The position numbers and the translations under genes were made by a program. From positions 1 to 64,000 of the forward strand of contig JACDOX010000015.1 in assembly GCA_014549065.1 (NCBI GenBank): 64,000 bases of DNA. The letters run 5' to 3'. The notes below the pieces were generated by a model, which saw only the letters and a list, made by a program, of their open reading frames with translations, was not told the DNA's origin and did no database searches. This document shows positions 38,801-53,800 of this stretch, one piece after another; within the stretch, counting starts at the first letter, position 1, and each line of letters starts with the position of its first letter. The DNA is from Cardinalis cardinalis. Lineage: Eukaryota; Chordata; Aves; Passeriformes; Cardinalidae.

Positions 38801-41800
38801 AGGACACAGGGTGTGACTCCTGGGGTGTCCTGTGCAGGGCCAGGAGTTGGACTCCATGGTCCTGATGGGTCCCTCTCAAGACAGTATATGCTATAANTCT
38901 ATGATTCTGTTAAATACTATTTTATGATTCTGTGAAAAAGTTCATTAATCTATGTAAAAGTTGCAGACCATCACTCCATACCATTAATGGCTGCTGAAAG
39001 GAAAACATGTATGTGACTAACTCTTAGGAAGATGTACAACACGTACAGTAAGATTATTACTTGTCTTCCATTTGGAATTCTTCCAACTATTGAAAAAAAT
39101 CAAATTTAGACAAATTTAGTCATCAGTAAATTATAATGTCCCATCTGCTTGAAAGCAAATCCTACATTCCAGGGGAAAAAGAAAATCAAACCTCCACTAA
39201 ACAAAGCCTTTAAGACATTATTATGCATATTTTCTAGAACTCTTACACATTGACAGATGAAAAAAATTTAGATTGCATAAAATATATTTATTCATCTTCT
39301 TTTTAAATGCCAATTTAGCTTGAACCATTAGTATTATGTTAGTGTAAATAAAGCCTGTATCANAGATTTATTAAAAGAATATTCTGAAGTACACAAACAC
39401 GTGGAAAAAGCATGACCTGAATATATAGGGCTGTCTCTAAAGGTGTTTATATGACTCCCATTTTCATTACACAGAGGTGTCTGTTAGCATTTTCCATAGC
39501 TATTGCCTCATGTATATATGAGGTAGAGAAACTTTAATGTCTCCATTCTGATGTAGAACTAAAATCCCTCAAATTTAAGACCTTGGCTCATAAACCTTTG
39601 TGGGCACAACTATGAAATTACCTGAACCAATCTCAAGCATAATCTAGTCTTTGTAAATCATGCAAATGAGTCCTTTGTCTGTGCTTTATTGCCANCCAAA
39701 TAACATGATATTGCTACCCATGATGGAATTGCCCATAGTCATACAACAAACAAGCAAAAGAGCAGAAAAATGGATCCTGAAATTGGAATATAAATACTTT
39801 CTGATGCTTCCCAATGTGCAACTTTNTTCCTATGTTTACAGACACTGCATNCACAATTCCTTGAGAATTTATGTGAAATGCATGTACAAAGCTTTATTCC
39901 TCTCCCTGTGTNTTTGGTAAGTACAGCTGTTGTTTAATGCTGTAGGAAAGCAGAGCAGGGCACTTTGATGACACCAGACAATTAAAAAGAGCTCAGCATC
40001 AGCTCTCCTGTCACAGCTGAGACAGAAATTTTTCTGAAGGACATTTAACAGTAGTGAATTTCTAAATCCTGCTAAACAAAGCTACTGACAGAAAGAAGCA
40101 AAGCTGGCTACTTTCTCTAATCCCAGAAAATCACCAATAGTGAAGTTGCAATAACTGCTGGACCGTAGGATTTCAAGATTTCTGTTCATATTCAGTCAAA
40201 AATTCAATCCTAGAAGGTTAAAGTTCACTAAGAGTAAGCCCTTTCTTNCTTTAATAAAAAATAAATTGTCGAGACTCATTTTATAAAAAAATCTCAATTC
40301 TTTTTTCAATTTATTCTGAATTCTGCCCAAAGATGCCCAAGCAACAAATCTTAGAGTCAGTGGGAAGCCATTTCACATGAAGACTGAATTTTAAGCATTT
40401 AGGTAAGTCAGAACTCTGTCTACAATTTATAAGAACGTTCAATAATAAACTAAAACTGTATGAATCCAAAATAATAAAACATTATTGTGTAACTCTCCAC
40501 ATATAAGATATGAAAGGAACTTCTGGACAATTTCACAAGTGAATATTTCTATATGAATCCATGTGACAATCTCAGGATTTAAGATGCCCTCTGTGCAGAG
40601 AATTTCTCNTTTTTGATTCAATAAATATTTTGCAATGCAACTGTATATCAAATATTCATGTCTTAGAATTAATCTGTCTTAAAGAGNCTCATTTTGAAGT
40701 TATTTCGTTAAGAAATTCTCACTGGCTTCAGTATTNACTGTAGCATGATGACTACCAGACTATGTTCAGGTTTATCAAATGCATAAATACACATCATATC
40801 TAAGAGTCATTGATGCTTGTGAGAAACAGACTTAAAATGTGAAGTTCACTAAGATATTTATGAAAGAACACTACTAACCTAAATACAACAGGAGGACGAC
40901 CATTTTTGTGTTTCACAAAGATACCATCAAGACATGCTCCAATGAATATGTCACTTCCTTGGCTGTCCTGTAAAAAGTTGCAAAAAATTATGCAAGTTGA
41001 GAAAAAAGTCTTCAAAAGCTAAGTTACCTAAGAAACTGCTTTTATTAATTCTGGAGCAGAAAATTTTGGGTGGTTTGGGGTTTGGGTTTTATTTACTTTT
41101 GGCAGGAAGTAACCACTCTAAACAGGGAAAAAAGGGCAATTAGACAAAGATCAAAACCTCATTTACCTTGGCAGGATAGGTCTCTTCACCATAGCCCTCC
41201 ATTCTTTCCACTTCTTGCATATATAACATTTCTGCATCAGGAGGAGTAAGGCCTCTACAAATAAAACAACAATCAGCTAATACTGCCAATAAGAAAAAAT
41301 AATCTTTGTTTTACTCTGAAAGACACTGTCAAAGCTTGAAAAGCATCCCCAGGACACCAAGGCAACCATCAAACATGTTGTTTCTATCTGTACCAATGGC
41401 TGATACATTTGGCTCGGCATTNACACTTCAATTCTAATAACTTCTTTCCCTCTGGCACCTTTAGGGATAAATGGCAATAAAGACTACTAGTTTCTACTAA
41501 TGGCAGACAATTATCACATTCTTGATCAAATCCAGCACTGTCTCCACATTTCCTCACTTTAACAGAGGCACACATGTTCAAGACATGAATGTCTTCTATA
41601 TTGCTTTAGGGGAAATTGGAAGTCTGGCATTTCTCATTTCAGAAAAGACTGTTTCATCTTCTAAATGCTGACTATTTTACTGTAATACTTTGAAAGCATG
41701 AGGACAAGACCTGTAGGTAAAGGTAAATTCTTTATAATNAGACCAACTGACAAAGACAGCTTTCTCACAGACTTGCAGCAGTATGACAGGGCTTAAAAGC

Positions 41801-44800
41801 TTGTGCTTACCTACCCACCAACATACCTTAGTTCCCTCATAAAAGACATCATTTCTACCTGAAAAAACCTGTAATGCTCATTGTTATGTCTCTCAATACT
41901 TTTTCAATCATAAATCTCCCAATTTCTTCACTTTTTCCTAACGTCATGAAGATTAAGTTTTCTTTGCTGAACCTGAACCTGTAATCTCGTTATGAGCGCA
42001 TTTTAAACATAAGCGCAACTGCAATTTTCAAACTGTTGTTCTAAAACAATACAGGGGAAAATATTCAGTATTACTTACATAGTCACAAACACTTTTCACT
42101 GATGATCTGATACAGAGAACATAACTTTCCTTTGTCCTGGACTATGGCACCTTAGCCCCTTTCTACCTAAGATCATAAGCATTCTGGCACAGTTACTGTC
42201 TCTGCGTTTCTCCTGCCTTTAATACCTCCCAACGTTGTTTATCAAGAAATATCCTAACTGGGGTCAGAACTTCACATGAACAAGAGTCAGAAACATGATA
42301 CAGGTNAAGTCACACTATTTAATTGTGTCCCATATTCTTTTCAAGCTGAATCCTCTAATTTATTTTACTAAATATTCTGTTCTCTTTTTCATTTTCATTC
42401 AGTAAAAGCTCTTGTAACTTTAATACAGATGTACCAGAGAAAAATCTCATTTAAATGGGAAGAGAAATTAGCCCAACTCCATTTCAAGATTCCCAACTTT
42501 CTGAACTACAGAAGCTACTGAAGACTGAAATTAAGTATTGAAGAGCTTTAGACATGTTACCTGTACTTCTGATGTAGCAAGGCAACTTTCTGTGTTGCTT
42601 CTTCCAATATTTTTTCTTCTTGTAGCCAACCCTTAAGGTAAAATAACATTTGTGGAATAAAATCCAAAAAAATTCTACAAAGTCAAATGGTTATAGTTTC
42701 TTTACNTGTGTAAATCAACCCTTGACTCTACCCTTGGAGCTTAGATGCTGTAATATGCACAAATAAACCCCCAAAGCATAAACACTGTTTTGAAGTGGTT
42801 TTACTCACTCTCCCATTTGTACCTTAACCTTCTTTTCAGTGTAATATAAAATAAAATTGAAAAAATGTAACTACGTCTTTGTTTCTGTGTAATATAAGGT
42901 GTCATATCTCACTCCAATCTCAAAGAAAACCTTTACTTAAATTTGACAACCTAGGGAACAGTAAGAAAAATGGATCATGGAGGTTTCCTAAAAATTATCT
43001 GCATTTGCCAATTTTAAGAAGGATTTAAATTTGTCAATTTAGTAATGTAAATGCACCAATTTAAAGAAAATACTTACCACTGGAAACAAAGCAAATCTTT
43101 GTAGAAACTCCTGAGATTCATACTGATCATAGTCTCCAAAATCCGCTAAAAAATAAAAAAAATCTTGGATTCAAACACTTTTAACACAATTATTCAAAAT
43201 CCAATTAATTGCAGCAGGATCTCCAAGTAGCAAACCTCCATCCGACTGAACTGCAATCATTAAGCAAAATAACAGAACAAACCAACCAATGTTTACAAAG
43301 AGGAAAGGTCAAAAAACCCCCATCTTTTTACCTTGTTCAGAATGATTGGTAACAGTCCTTGTGGATTGAGAAGAAATGATAAAACACTTAATTTGGAAGC
43401 TCTTTCTATGAAAAGGGAGCACCTCTGACACACTACACCAACACAGCTCTTGAGTTAAAGCAGTGTTTAGAATTAACCTATTGTACTGATTTTAAATACA
43501 GATCATTCTTGAAGCAGCAAGCACTGCTTCTGCTCATTCACCAGCTAAAATTACTGACCCACCTGGTATAAGCTACTTCAGTCATGGAAGCATATCAATT
43601 TAGAACCTGTGGNTTTTTGAGGTTTTTTTTCACTGTGTTATCAACATATACAGTTCATCTCTTATACAGGAGTAAGAANTGAAGGTGAAAGCTAAAAGGA
43701 TTAATATTTTCCACCTGGAAAGAGGGTTATATTGAAAGATTTCTATAAACAACTCACTTGAGCAGAGAGATGTTTACACTGTCCAAATACATACAAATAA
43801 TACAGCAAGATTTTTTCAGTTGAAGGCCATTAGAACCTGGCTTGGATTAAACAGATTCACTGTTATATAAACTAAGTATTAAAACAATTTATCCTACTCC
43901 ACTGGCAACCATATTTTCAAGAAAACATAATTACCACCTTTATTGTGATACAACCAACGCATATAACTAAATAAATTTTAAAAAAATCTTTGTATATATG
44001 TCGTATATACTGCCAGTGATTTTAAGTCCTGTTCAATTTTGNCAGTTTTACAATTGCTGTTAGATGTACTGAAGTGGCATTCACTGTGAATGATATACAA
44101 ATAACAGTATACAAACACACTAAACACAGCTGTTGCCATTACAAACTTTTGAGATATTTAGTATCAGACAAGCACGTNGCATGGAACATGGAACATGATC
44201 AGTGCAGACAGCCTCAGGACTGGTGTATACTCTATCCCATCTGACCCTAGCCAAGAAAAATGAAGCTGCCTTTTCACACAGGTATCACCTGTATGAAATG
44301 TGTTTTCAGGAGTGATTTGAACACAAGAACTGCTAACAGTCTTGCACACTAACTTGAAATAATCTTATGTGATAGGAAATTTTGGATAAAAAGTAGAAAT
44401 ACAAGTACATTCAAAGTTGCTTATTTATGAAGATATGTCAGAATAAAGAGTCTTCATTAACAGAAACAGAGGAAGGGTCTGTTGATGTAGGCAGACAACT
44501 GAAGCCTTTGCCTCCAAAGGACCTCCAATGTCTAATTCAAATCCAGCTCCTTAAACTGCATGTTAGATGCCCAGGTACACCTCTGAAGACTGCAGAGAAG
44601 TTCAGGGCCACTGATCCAACTGCTGCTCTCCTCAGCCCNTATGACAAAGTCCTAAGGAGTAAACCCCTTTCATAACTTAATGAANTGGGTCTCTTGAGTG
44701 ACATCAAGAAAACAGGCAATAGAAAATACGTCCCTAAAGTTTCTAATGCAACATTAGCTNGTTGGTACTATTTCTTACTCACCCTGAACTGCCAAACCAG

Positions 44801-47800
44801 CCAGATGTATTGCTTGTTCCAGTGTGCAAGGAATGTTGCCCTCCAAGATATCTTTCTTTAGTTGCAAGTAATACTGATACCTACAGGGGAAAAAAAAAAA
44901 CCAAAAAGCTAACATGGGCTTCTTAATTTTTAAGAGAGAGTAGAAGACTATGCCTGCATTTCCTATCCCTCTCTGCATTCTCCAGTCTGAGTAGAGGGTA
45001 GTCCTCCTCATCATTTGGACTCACTACTTCAAGGCCTTTTCAAANGCCTGTCTCCCTTAACTTTCACTTATCGCTCTAGAATCAGTGGTCTTAAAGAACC
45101 TCCACAATTTCTATCTAGTCCCAAACTCTCTTTTCTTTTTTTTATCTCTTCCTCCTTTAAAATTTTTGTCATTGTCTCTTTAAAACATTCAGTAAACTGC
45201 TGCTGGGTTGCTGCATTCTCTTCCAATAGGTCTAACAATGTACATTCCCTCAATCCCAGCAGGGATTTTCATTTCTGCATTACAATTTCTGAGTACATTT
45301 TGTTCTCACTTTCAAGGCACCTTTTTTTTCTTTTAATCTATGCTTTTCCTGCATCACCTCTTGTACATGCAACCACTACTACCTGTACTGTTTGTCCACA
45401 GTCTGAGCCACTATGTGCCTGAATTTTTCTGTCTCTTTCAGCCAGCCACCCACAGAACTTCCAATCTGGAGCCCAAAACACCTCAAAATTGCCAGTACAG
45501 CTACACCAACTTGGCCACAGAGGACATTTGTCTTCTATAAGTCTAGTTTTAAAAAATTCTTCCTCATATTGTATGCTAACTCTGGTGAAGTACGGTTATT
45601 AATAGTGAGAACATGGAAGTATGTGCTATAATTCATTCAGTGATTAGAAAGGTCAGGTAAACTCCAGATAAATTTTATTCNTGTTATGGATAGCTTCCAT
45701 CACTGTTACTGCCCTGTTAAATACACTGATAATTTATACATATTGTTTAGACTCTTGGGCATCCTACTACTAAAACCCAATATATCATATGACAGNGCAC
45801 AACACACCCAAGAACAGCTGGAACTAAAGACCTTCAAAAAATGGAAAAGTAAAAGCCCAAGGCATTTGGGGAATGAGTCTTCCCAGTCAAGAAGCAGAAG
45901 GTAAGCTCTTTCCATAGAACTGCTATTAAAATTAAACTTACAGGTAAAGAATCCTAACACTACCTCAACAGAGCACATCTCTTTTTAGCTATAGCATTTC
46001 CTGGTGTACATTAAACATACAATTTGCTTGAACATGTTCAATCTCATTTATATCAAACAGGCATGAAAAAATCCACAGACTTCTGAGACTAACCCAGACT
46101 CTTACTGTCAAAGTAAGTACCATCCTCTAGGACACAAACATAAGACTGGCACAAAATTCCTGCTGTCCACCAGGTAGCCCACTGCCAAATTTTTTGTTAA
46201 AGCTCCAGCATAAACAGCATATTCTTTAAATAAATGCCAGAGAAGACTATTTAAGGTTTTTCAGGCAATTTAGCTTCCCAATCCAACACCTCGATCTTAC
46301 TCTAATGTATTNTAATGCACTAACACAGAATCTGAACCAGAGATTTTTGAGCCACTAAAATTACCAAGAAATAGCACAAAACTTTAGGTTTTAAAAAAAA
46401 TCCTTCAGAAATTACACTTAAACCCAAAAACTGAAGCTGCCAAGTACTGAGCAGTAACAACAGCACCAGTGTCTGCACCAAGAGGTCTGCGCCTGGTGAC
46501 CCTGAAAAGCTTTCACATCACAATTAGCAGGAAAGGTGTCTGGCAGGGTATTTCAGGAACAGAGACAGTTTCATGTAACCACAGAATAAATTAAGATGAA
46601 AAGGACCTCTGAGTGATCATCTGCTTTAACTCCCCACTCAAAGCATGGCCAACTTAAAGTTTTTAGCTTAAATGGGTTAGTTAACAGAAGCACATATTTT
46701 TGAAATAACAATAGGTGTTTGTAATCCAGCTAGGGGTTTTCTACCCAATTGCCAATTTAAAATAATCATTAAATCAGAACTGTACACNTTAAACCATTAG
46801 AAGCCAATGTACAGGCCCATAGGAATAACTGGCTAGTATATATGCTCAATTTTACTTTTCCCCCTGCAGTCAGCAACAATTATGTGATGTTCCCCAGTTT
46901 CACAGTAGAAACATACACATAATACCAGAATTAACATCCATATTTATGGCTCAGTGATACACCAAAAAAAAAAACCAGAGATCACAAGCCAAAGTAGCCT
47001 GTAGTGCCAATGTAGTGTACTAAAAGAACAGAAAGTACTGAAAGCAAAACAAAGAAAGCATAGCTTAATAAATCTGCAAGTGCTTTGTGCAGGATAGATG
47101 TTCATGAAAGCAACATATGAATCTTCAAAACAAAAAAACAAACAAACAAATTAAAAAGTCAAGCAAATTCAGAACAAATTCAAAAGTCAATGAAGGGACT
47201 AAAACAATCAAAAGTCTGACCATGCAGGTGTGCCTGTTACCTGCATGGTAAACAGGTTTGAGCAGATTTCTAAGATCATAAAATAGTTCGTTTCTTGCTT
47301 AGTTTATCACATATTTTAATAATTCCAAAGATAAATTAGAATACAGTTTGAACATAAATTCTGCCTAAAATAGTTTCCATTTCTATAAAGGTAGGGGAGT
47401 GGAAAGCAGATGACTTTTAAATAAACTATACATTTCAGAATGTTGAGAGCAAATTTATAAACACATAGAAGTTTATACTATGAGGTTTACCTGGTAATCT
47501 CCTGCTGAAGCTGAGAAACAGTAGGCACATAGAACACTACTCCAAAATACACAGTTGGCTCCAAGGCATATTTGTCCAGCTGCTTTTTCAGAGGCTTGTC
47601 CAAATCTACCCATCTGCGCTGATTCTGCTTATTATAATACCAGAGACTGAAATATGTAATCTGAAAAAGAGGTGTTTCAATAATGAAAAAAAGTTAATAT
47701 TGGGATATTAGATGGAATACACTGTATGAAAGTCTTGCTACTTAGAAATAAATGTTTTAAAGCACTNAGCAAGGCNGTGGGTTATTGAAAACTTCAGGAA

Positions 47801-50800
47801 CTGCAGAGATATTTACCANAAAAAGCAGGCATTGCATCCAGATAACCAACCCAGGTACCTAAGATCCCTAACCTAAAACTGTACCAGAACTACTCTTTAT
47901 TTGGAAACAGTTCATAATTCATAACTCTGCTGTGGCCATTCACAGATGCTAGCAGTAGGCATTCATGTGACAGGAAATCNAAGGGAAGTGGGGAAGGCAA
48001 ATGGAAAATGACATGGGACAGCAGTAGGGCAAAGCAAGGCTCCTCTGGGGACCTGGTGGGGTCACAAGGGATGCTGAAGGACAAAAGAGCCCAGGACACC
48101 CATGCTGTGGTTGTTGCACACACAGTCAGCCTGTTAGAGCTGTAAGGAAAATCTGGAGCCCCATGAGTGGACTCTTCATCCTGTTTAGACTGGAAACTAA
48201 GATGTGTGTATAAGAATTTTCAAATGTGTATACGAGAGAGTTTTTGCAGGAATGTACTGAAGTGGCCTTTTTCTCCTAAGAGCTGTAGCTCCCCAATGAA
48301 TTTCAAATCTGTTCTNCACAATATCAAAATGCTGGAGCTTTTGAGAAAACAACAGTCAATACTTTTTTTACTAGGGAGACAATTTTTCCACGACTAGTTG
48401 ACGGAAATTATTGATTCAGGGAAATCATGATAAATATTCCCTCTGCTTTATAAAACTCCATCCTTAAAAACTTTATTTTGTGTAATTTAAAGGTGTCTGA
48501 AAATATGTAAGGAAAAATATTGGATTAAAGGTGTTGGCAGTTCTACAATTTCTAAATACATTAAAATTTATGTAGCAAGGACTTGGAAAATTTTCACGTA
48601 AATACATACAGACCTAATTGGTAATTCTTAACATTTATCTCTCCCCTTTGGTTAAAACACTTTTAATTATGATATCTAGTTTTGCTATGATAATGACATG
48701 AATATTTTCCAGTCCNTATCTGTTTGCTGGTCCAGAACTGAGCTAAATAAGTATTGTGGCATCAGATTTTAGTCAATTTAAACATAGTGGAGAAATTTAA
48801 ATTTTTGTGGGTGACTCTGCAATATGGATTCAGAACCGTACCGTGGAGCAAGAGAAAAATACTCAGATCCAGACTCCCTCTGGGAGAGGGTCTAATAAAA
48901 ATGCAGTTGTGCTGCTCAAGATGCTGTCCAGATTTTGACCTTTCAAGGGTACCATCCCTCAGCCTCTCTAGGTGGTGTGTTCCNGGGCACACTGTATTTT
49001 GTGTTTTGGCTTGATCAGGAGTGGCCCACTCAAGATATTTTCCTGTGTCTGCTCCTTTTCCTGCTCCTGNAGTGAGCCATGCATATGCTTTAATNAGNTC
49101 AGCTTTTGCTGGGCAGCTGTCNTGTGCTCTTTTGTCCTTCAGCATCCCCTGTGAGCCTGCCTANCAGGTCCCCANAGGAGCCTTGCTTTGCCCTACTGCT
49201 GTCCCATGTCATTTTTCATTTGCCTTCCCCACTTCCCTTAGATTTCCTGTCACACATGAATGCCTACTCCTACTAAAAGAAATATGGCTCTGAATATAAA
49301 TAATATAAACAACACATTTGTCATTTCCCAGCCCAGGCACACAAAGTTTTCTGATACCTTAAACCACATTTTATTTCTATTCTTCAATTCCCCAGTCATT
49401 AGGTCACCACAAGGATATTGTGAAGACAGTGGCTTTAATTCCATAAGATACTAGGGAAAAAAACCCCAACAGTAGAACCACAGAAACACCATTACAAAAG
49501 AAATATCATGTTCACTGCAATGTCACATGNTGAAAAGGATAAAATGTACTGAATGACTGACTCCTCCTTAATCCTTCCTGCAGACTGAGTAAGGAAAGGA
49601 ATGTGTGTAAAAAGGTGTGTTTCTCTTTCATCCCAAGACTGTTAACAGAATGCAAGGAGTCACAGGAGCCAAAGTCAGACCAGGATGGTGACATTCTGCT
49701 CTGACCCAGCCCACTTCTCTGCCGGGAGAACCACATCAGCCTCGGGCCGAGCGCTAAAATGTGGAACCACAACATTCTGGGCAAGGGCAAAGGCCACAGC
49801 AGAGACTGAAAGCAAAGGGTAAGAGCTACAGCTGAAAGACTTCTATGGATGATATCACACAGACATANTTGTAAACCAACTGAAAATACACCCAAAAACA
49901 AGTACAGCAATTGTTTGAATAAANTCACTTGCAGCCTTGGTGTACTTAAACCTCACAGAAACACAGATGTATAACAAAGGTGAGGAGAAGAGACCACAAA
50001 CATTGCCACTGTTACAAACTCTCTGATGTAAAAATACTCCTGGTTCTATGCCCTGAATTTAAACTGAATGTATAGACTATTTTTAAGGCATGATGATGAC
50101 TTGAGTAGATCTATTTCTTGGAAACACTGACCACTTTTTCTTGCCTACACACAACTGAGCATAACAGACTAGAAAAATGTTTCCGCATTTTAAAATATCC
50201 TCTGGAATCCAGCATATCTTTAAACAAGCCATGCAAAACACTACAGACCAAAGCTGGTCTTCTGACTTCTATGCAAACCTTCTGCTTCACTTCAAGGGCA
50301 GAATTTGATCCTGTGAGTTTTCAGAGGAGCTTATGCACCCTGGAATATTCGCACTGATTAAAATAGAACCCACTTTTATTCATTGCTAAAACATTTTATT
50401 ATTAGCAGCTCAGGACAACATCCAGTGCTAAAAAGAATGTCATGACATAATTCTTAAAATATGTTAAGCTGTTAAGATTAACACTACTTTGAGGTTCGTT
50501 TATTTTAGTGACTTATTCACGACCCAACCCCTCTGAAGAAAATCAAATAGAAATAAAATTTCTGCCCAGTTAATTTCTACCTACTTGCTTTCTGATACTA
50601 TAGACAGTAAATATTTTTGCCTAAAATTTCAACAGCTATCAAGAACACAAAAGTACCAAAAGGCCCACACAGTATTTACAGCTCACAAGCTGGAAGGAGT
50701 GACTCCATCACCGAGGTCACCCAGACTTCCTAAGCTAAGCAGAGGAGTTTAACCAGGTATGAGTGCCACAAAACTACATTACTGCAGGTGACTATGATAG

Positions 50801-53800
50801 ATCCTCTGGCATCAGTGAAAGTCAGAGAAGTGGGGCTGATCAGCCTTAGAAGAGACAAAGTAAAATGTTACTGTGGACTTCAATTGCCTAAGAGCAGGAC
50901 ACAGATAGAGCCAGAGNCTCCTTGGAAGTAATCACAGCAGGTATGAGAAGCACTGGGGACAAACTGCAATGTGGGAAATTCTAGTAGATCAGGAAAAAAA
51001 TTNCACAACAAGACTAGCCAAACACTGGAACAGATAGCCCAAAGAGGTGTCAAATCTCTACCCTTGGAGGCACCTGGGAGGTAAACTCAGGCAACCCCTG
51101 AAGCACCTGATCCTCCTGAGCACAGGTAGGACCACGCAACCCTTGGAGGTCCCCTGAGGCATAGAAGTGTTCAAAATTTCAACCTTACATATTTAAAAAT
51201 ATATATTTTCCAGTTAATTGCCATACNCTGTACTATAAATCTTACAAAATATGTTAAAAATTACAAAGAGACTGGTCAATACAGTGCCTTCTAATTAATG
51301 CATTTGGCTACCTGCCTCAAGGTACCTGAGGAACTTCCATCCTAAGATATGAGGCAAAAAATCAGAAAAGATAAAACAATAGCAGAAGAATGCAGTCAAA
51401 ATATATTTTCAGGCTTTTCCTCTTTTACACTGGCTTTACCTCTTTTACAAACTCTAAGACTTCCCTGATCAGAATGTGAAAACATTCTTATTTTTTCTTA
51501 TTGAAGGATAAGCACTGCAGTCAAACTCCGAAAATCCCTGTTAGCCCAAGGGCTCCACCACATCTAGCTTTATTATATGCTTGGATACAGAACAGCTCCT
51601 GCTATCTGGATAGCGCAGTTGAAACAAACCACAGGCAGGAGGACTGGGTCAATAATCTTGTACTAAGCACAACTGGCAGATACCAAGTGAAAGTTTTTCC
51701 ATACACCCAGTGTAAAGAGCTACAGAAGGAAACAACAGGCCTCGAAAATTCTCCAGAAAATCCATTCTTATCACAACAGACAACCTCCTCCACAAAACTT
51801 TCCAATCTCTACCTGAAAAAGGACTTGGAGCAGCCTGGACTGGCCAGTGTAAAATATCAAAGATTTCCTGGAAGTGGTGGAGAAAAAAACATCTGTGATT
51901 CTCATGATGTAGCAGCCACCAAGTAGAAAGTTGCNCTTCTCTAACTACTACCGTGACCAATTCTTCTTGCAGAAATAGGAGGATCACTGACATAAATCCC
52001 TCCCTTTCCCTCCCTATTGAAGCTATTTAGTNTAGATACTTTTGCCTATACTTTTTTGTTGTTCTAGCACTGACAAGCTCTTCAACTGTAGCTGCAGGAG
52101 GGAATAGTAGAGTAGCTATATGAACAAAGAGACAATTTATTCTTAAATCTTAATTCTTTCATAATGGAAACTTTTTTNCCTAACACTCACATAATTATTT
52201 TCTCCTAACTACTCTAATACAGATTTCACAAATGCTATTTAAACAAAGTAATTGCCAACTATAGTTTAAAGCAAAACAGAAGGAAAAGAAATAAACAAGT
52301 AAATCAATATGTTGCAAGGTAATCTGATGTATTATAATTTATTCTAATGAAACACTNTGCAAATCACAATATACTGTGTTTCACACCCTTCAAATATCTT
52401 AAATAAACATTCTAACAGGCAAGGATGATTCTACTCATCAGGACATTTGACAAAGGTAGGCTGACCAATTTACAAGCTAAGGAGCCATACCTTCATATTG
52501 CACAGAAAACATAATGTCCAAGATATATTTTAACCTCTGGCAGAGATAGGTCAGTTATCAACATGACTCAGAAATACATAAATATGCTTCTTTTGAAAAA
52601 AAAAATCATTTTACTTTTTCCCACCACTGTTCAAGGCTCTGAGAAGGACAAATTCACATAACTGCTTGTGACTTCACCTTACACATCAGTGACATTAGAA
52701 GAAGTATTATGTTCCCATTCATCAGAGGCTTAAGTTCTGATTGCTTTACTAAAGGGAAAAATTTCAAAGAAGTCTAAAAATACTAAACAATAAGTTAATG
52801 CCTTTGCTTCAGAAGAAAGAAAACCTCTTCTGTCAAAATTGGTATAAAACTGTACAGCAATTCACTGACATAATGGNAAACAAAATGCAATTAAGTGGCA
52901 CATTCAAATTCTGACTTAACTTTATAAAAATGCTAAAGAAACCAGGGGCACGGCTTCCTAATTGCCACTATTGTTTTCATGGAAAAGCNTTCATTTTGTT
53001 CTGCTCATTATATGACTGACTGCAAACCCTTTACCAGAATGTGTATCTTTTTTTCTTCAGAGGAAGGAAGAACAACAATAATTGAACTGAGACAGTTACT
53101 GATCTTTGCCTAACTGCTCCGTCCTTCAATTTATCTTGGTTCCTAAATTACAATTATNGCACTCTTATAATTAATATTTATTTTAGATGGATTCAAATTT
53201 GCTTTTCAATAAAGCAGAATCTTTTAAACTAATCAGATTACACATGGAAGACTGGCATTCTCGTACACATTCCTCCATGTCAATTTCTCTTTTCCTATTT
53301 ATACGGAAAATGTGGTTGAGAGAGGCAACCACAGCAGTTCAGCTATGAGCACTGCTTCTCCTCCCTATTTCTACAAGCATCAGCTAAAATGTTGTCAGAC
53401 TTTGATACAAGACATAAACACAATTACGTTCATGATCCCTCTGTCATGATGTGGCCCAACTCTCATTTGTCAGTCAATATGGTTACTGATACATAAAGAC
53501 ATAAGAATGTTTATGGTTGCACTTGGTCTGATTTTAAAAACACTCTTTTTATATGCAAAACACATCTAAGAAACCACCACAATGAATTAAAGGTATTTTT
53601 TTGTGTTTTCTCCAAAAGAGAACTGGTGTTTTAGAATTCAGAGCAAAGTTTTACAGCATAGTTCAAGCACTTCCGAAGCACTGTTTNAGAACTTTGAAGT
53701 TATTCAGGATCCAGATAACCTTGGTTCCTTTTCCTCTGCATGTCCAAAACAAACACAGGAACTTCCATATGCACAACACATACACTCCACAGAAGTCCCC

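Noticed and set aside
48754..49145. Possible retroelement coding remnant opposite the LTR-like block
   Set aside because: Translation shows no reverse transcriptase, protease, integrase or capsid motif on either strand.
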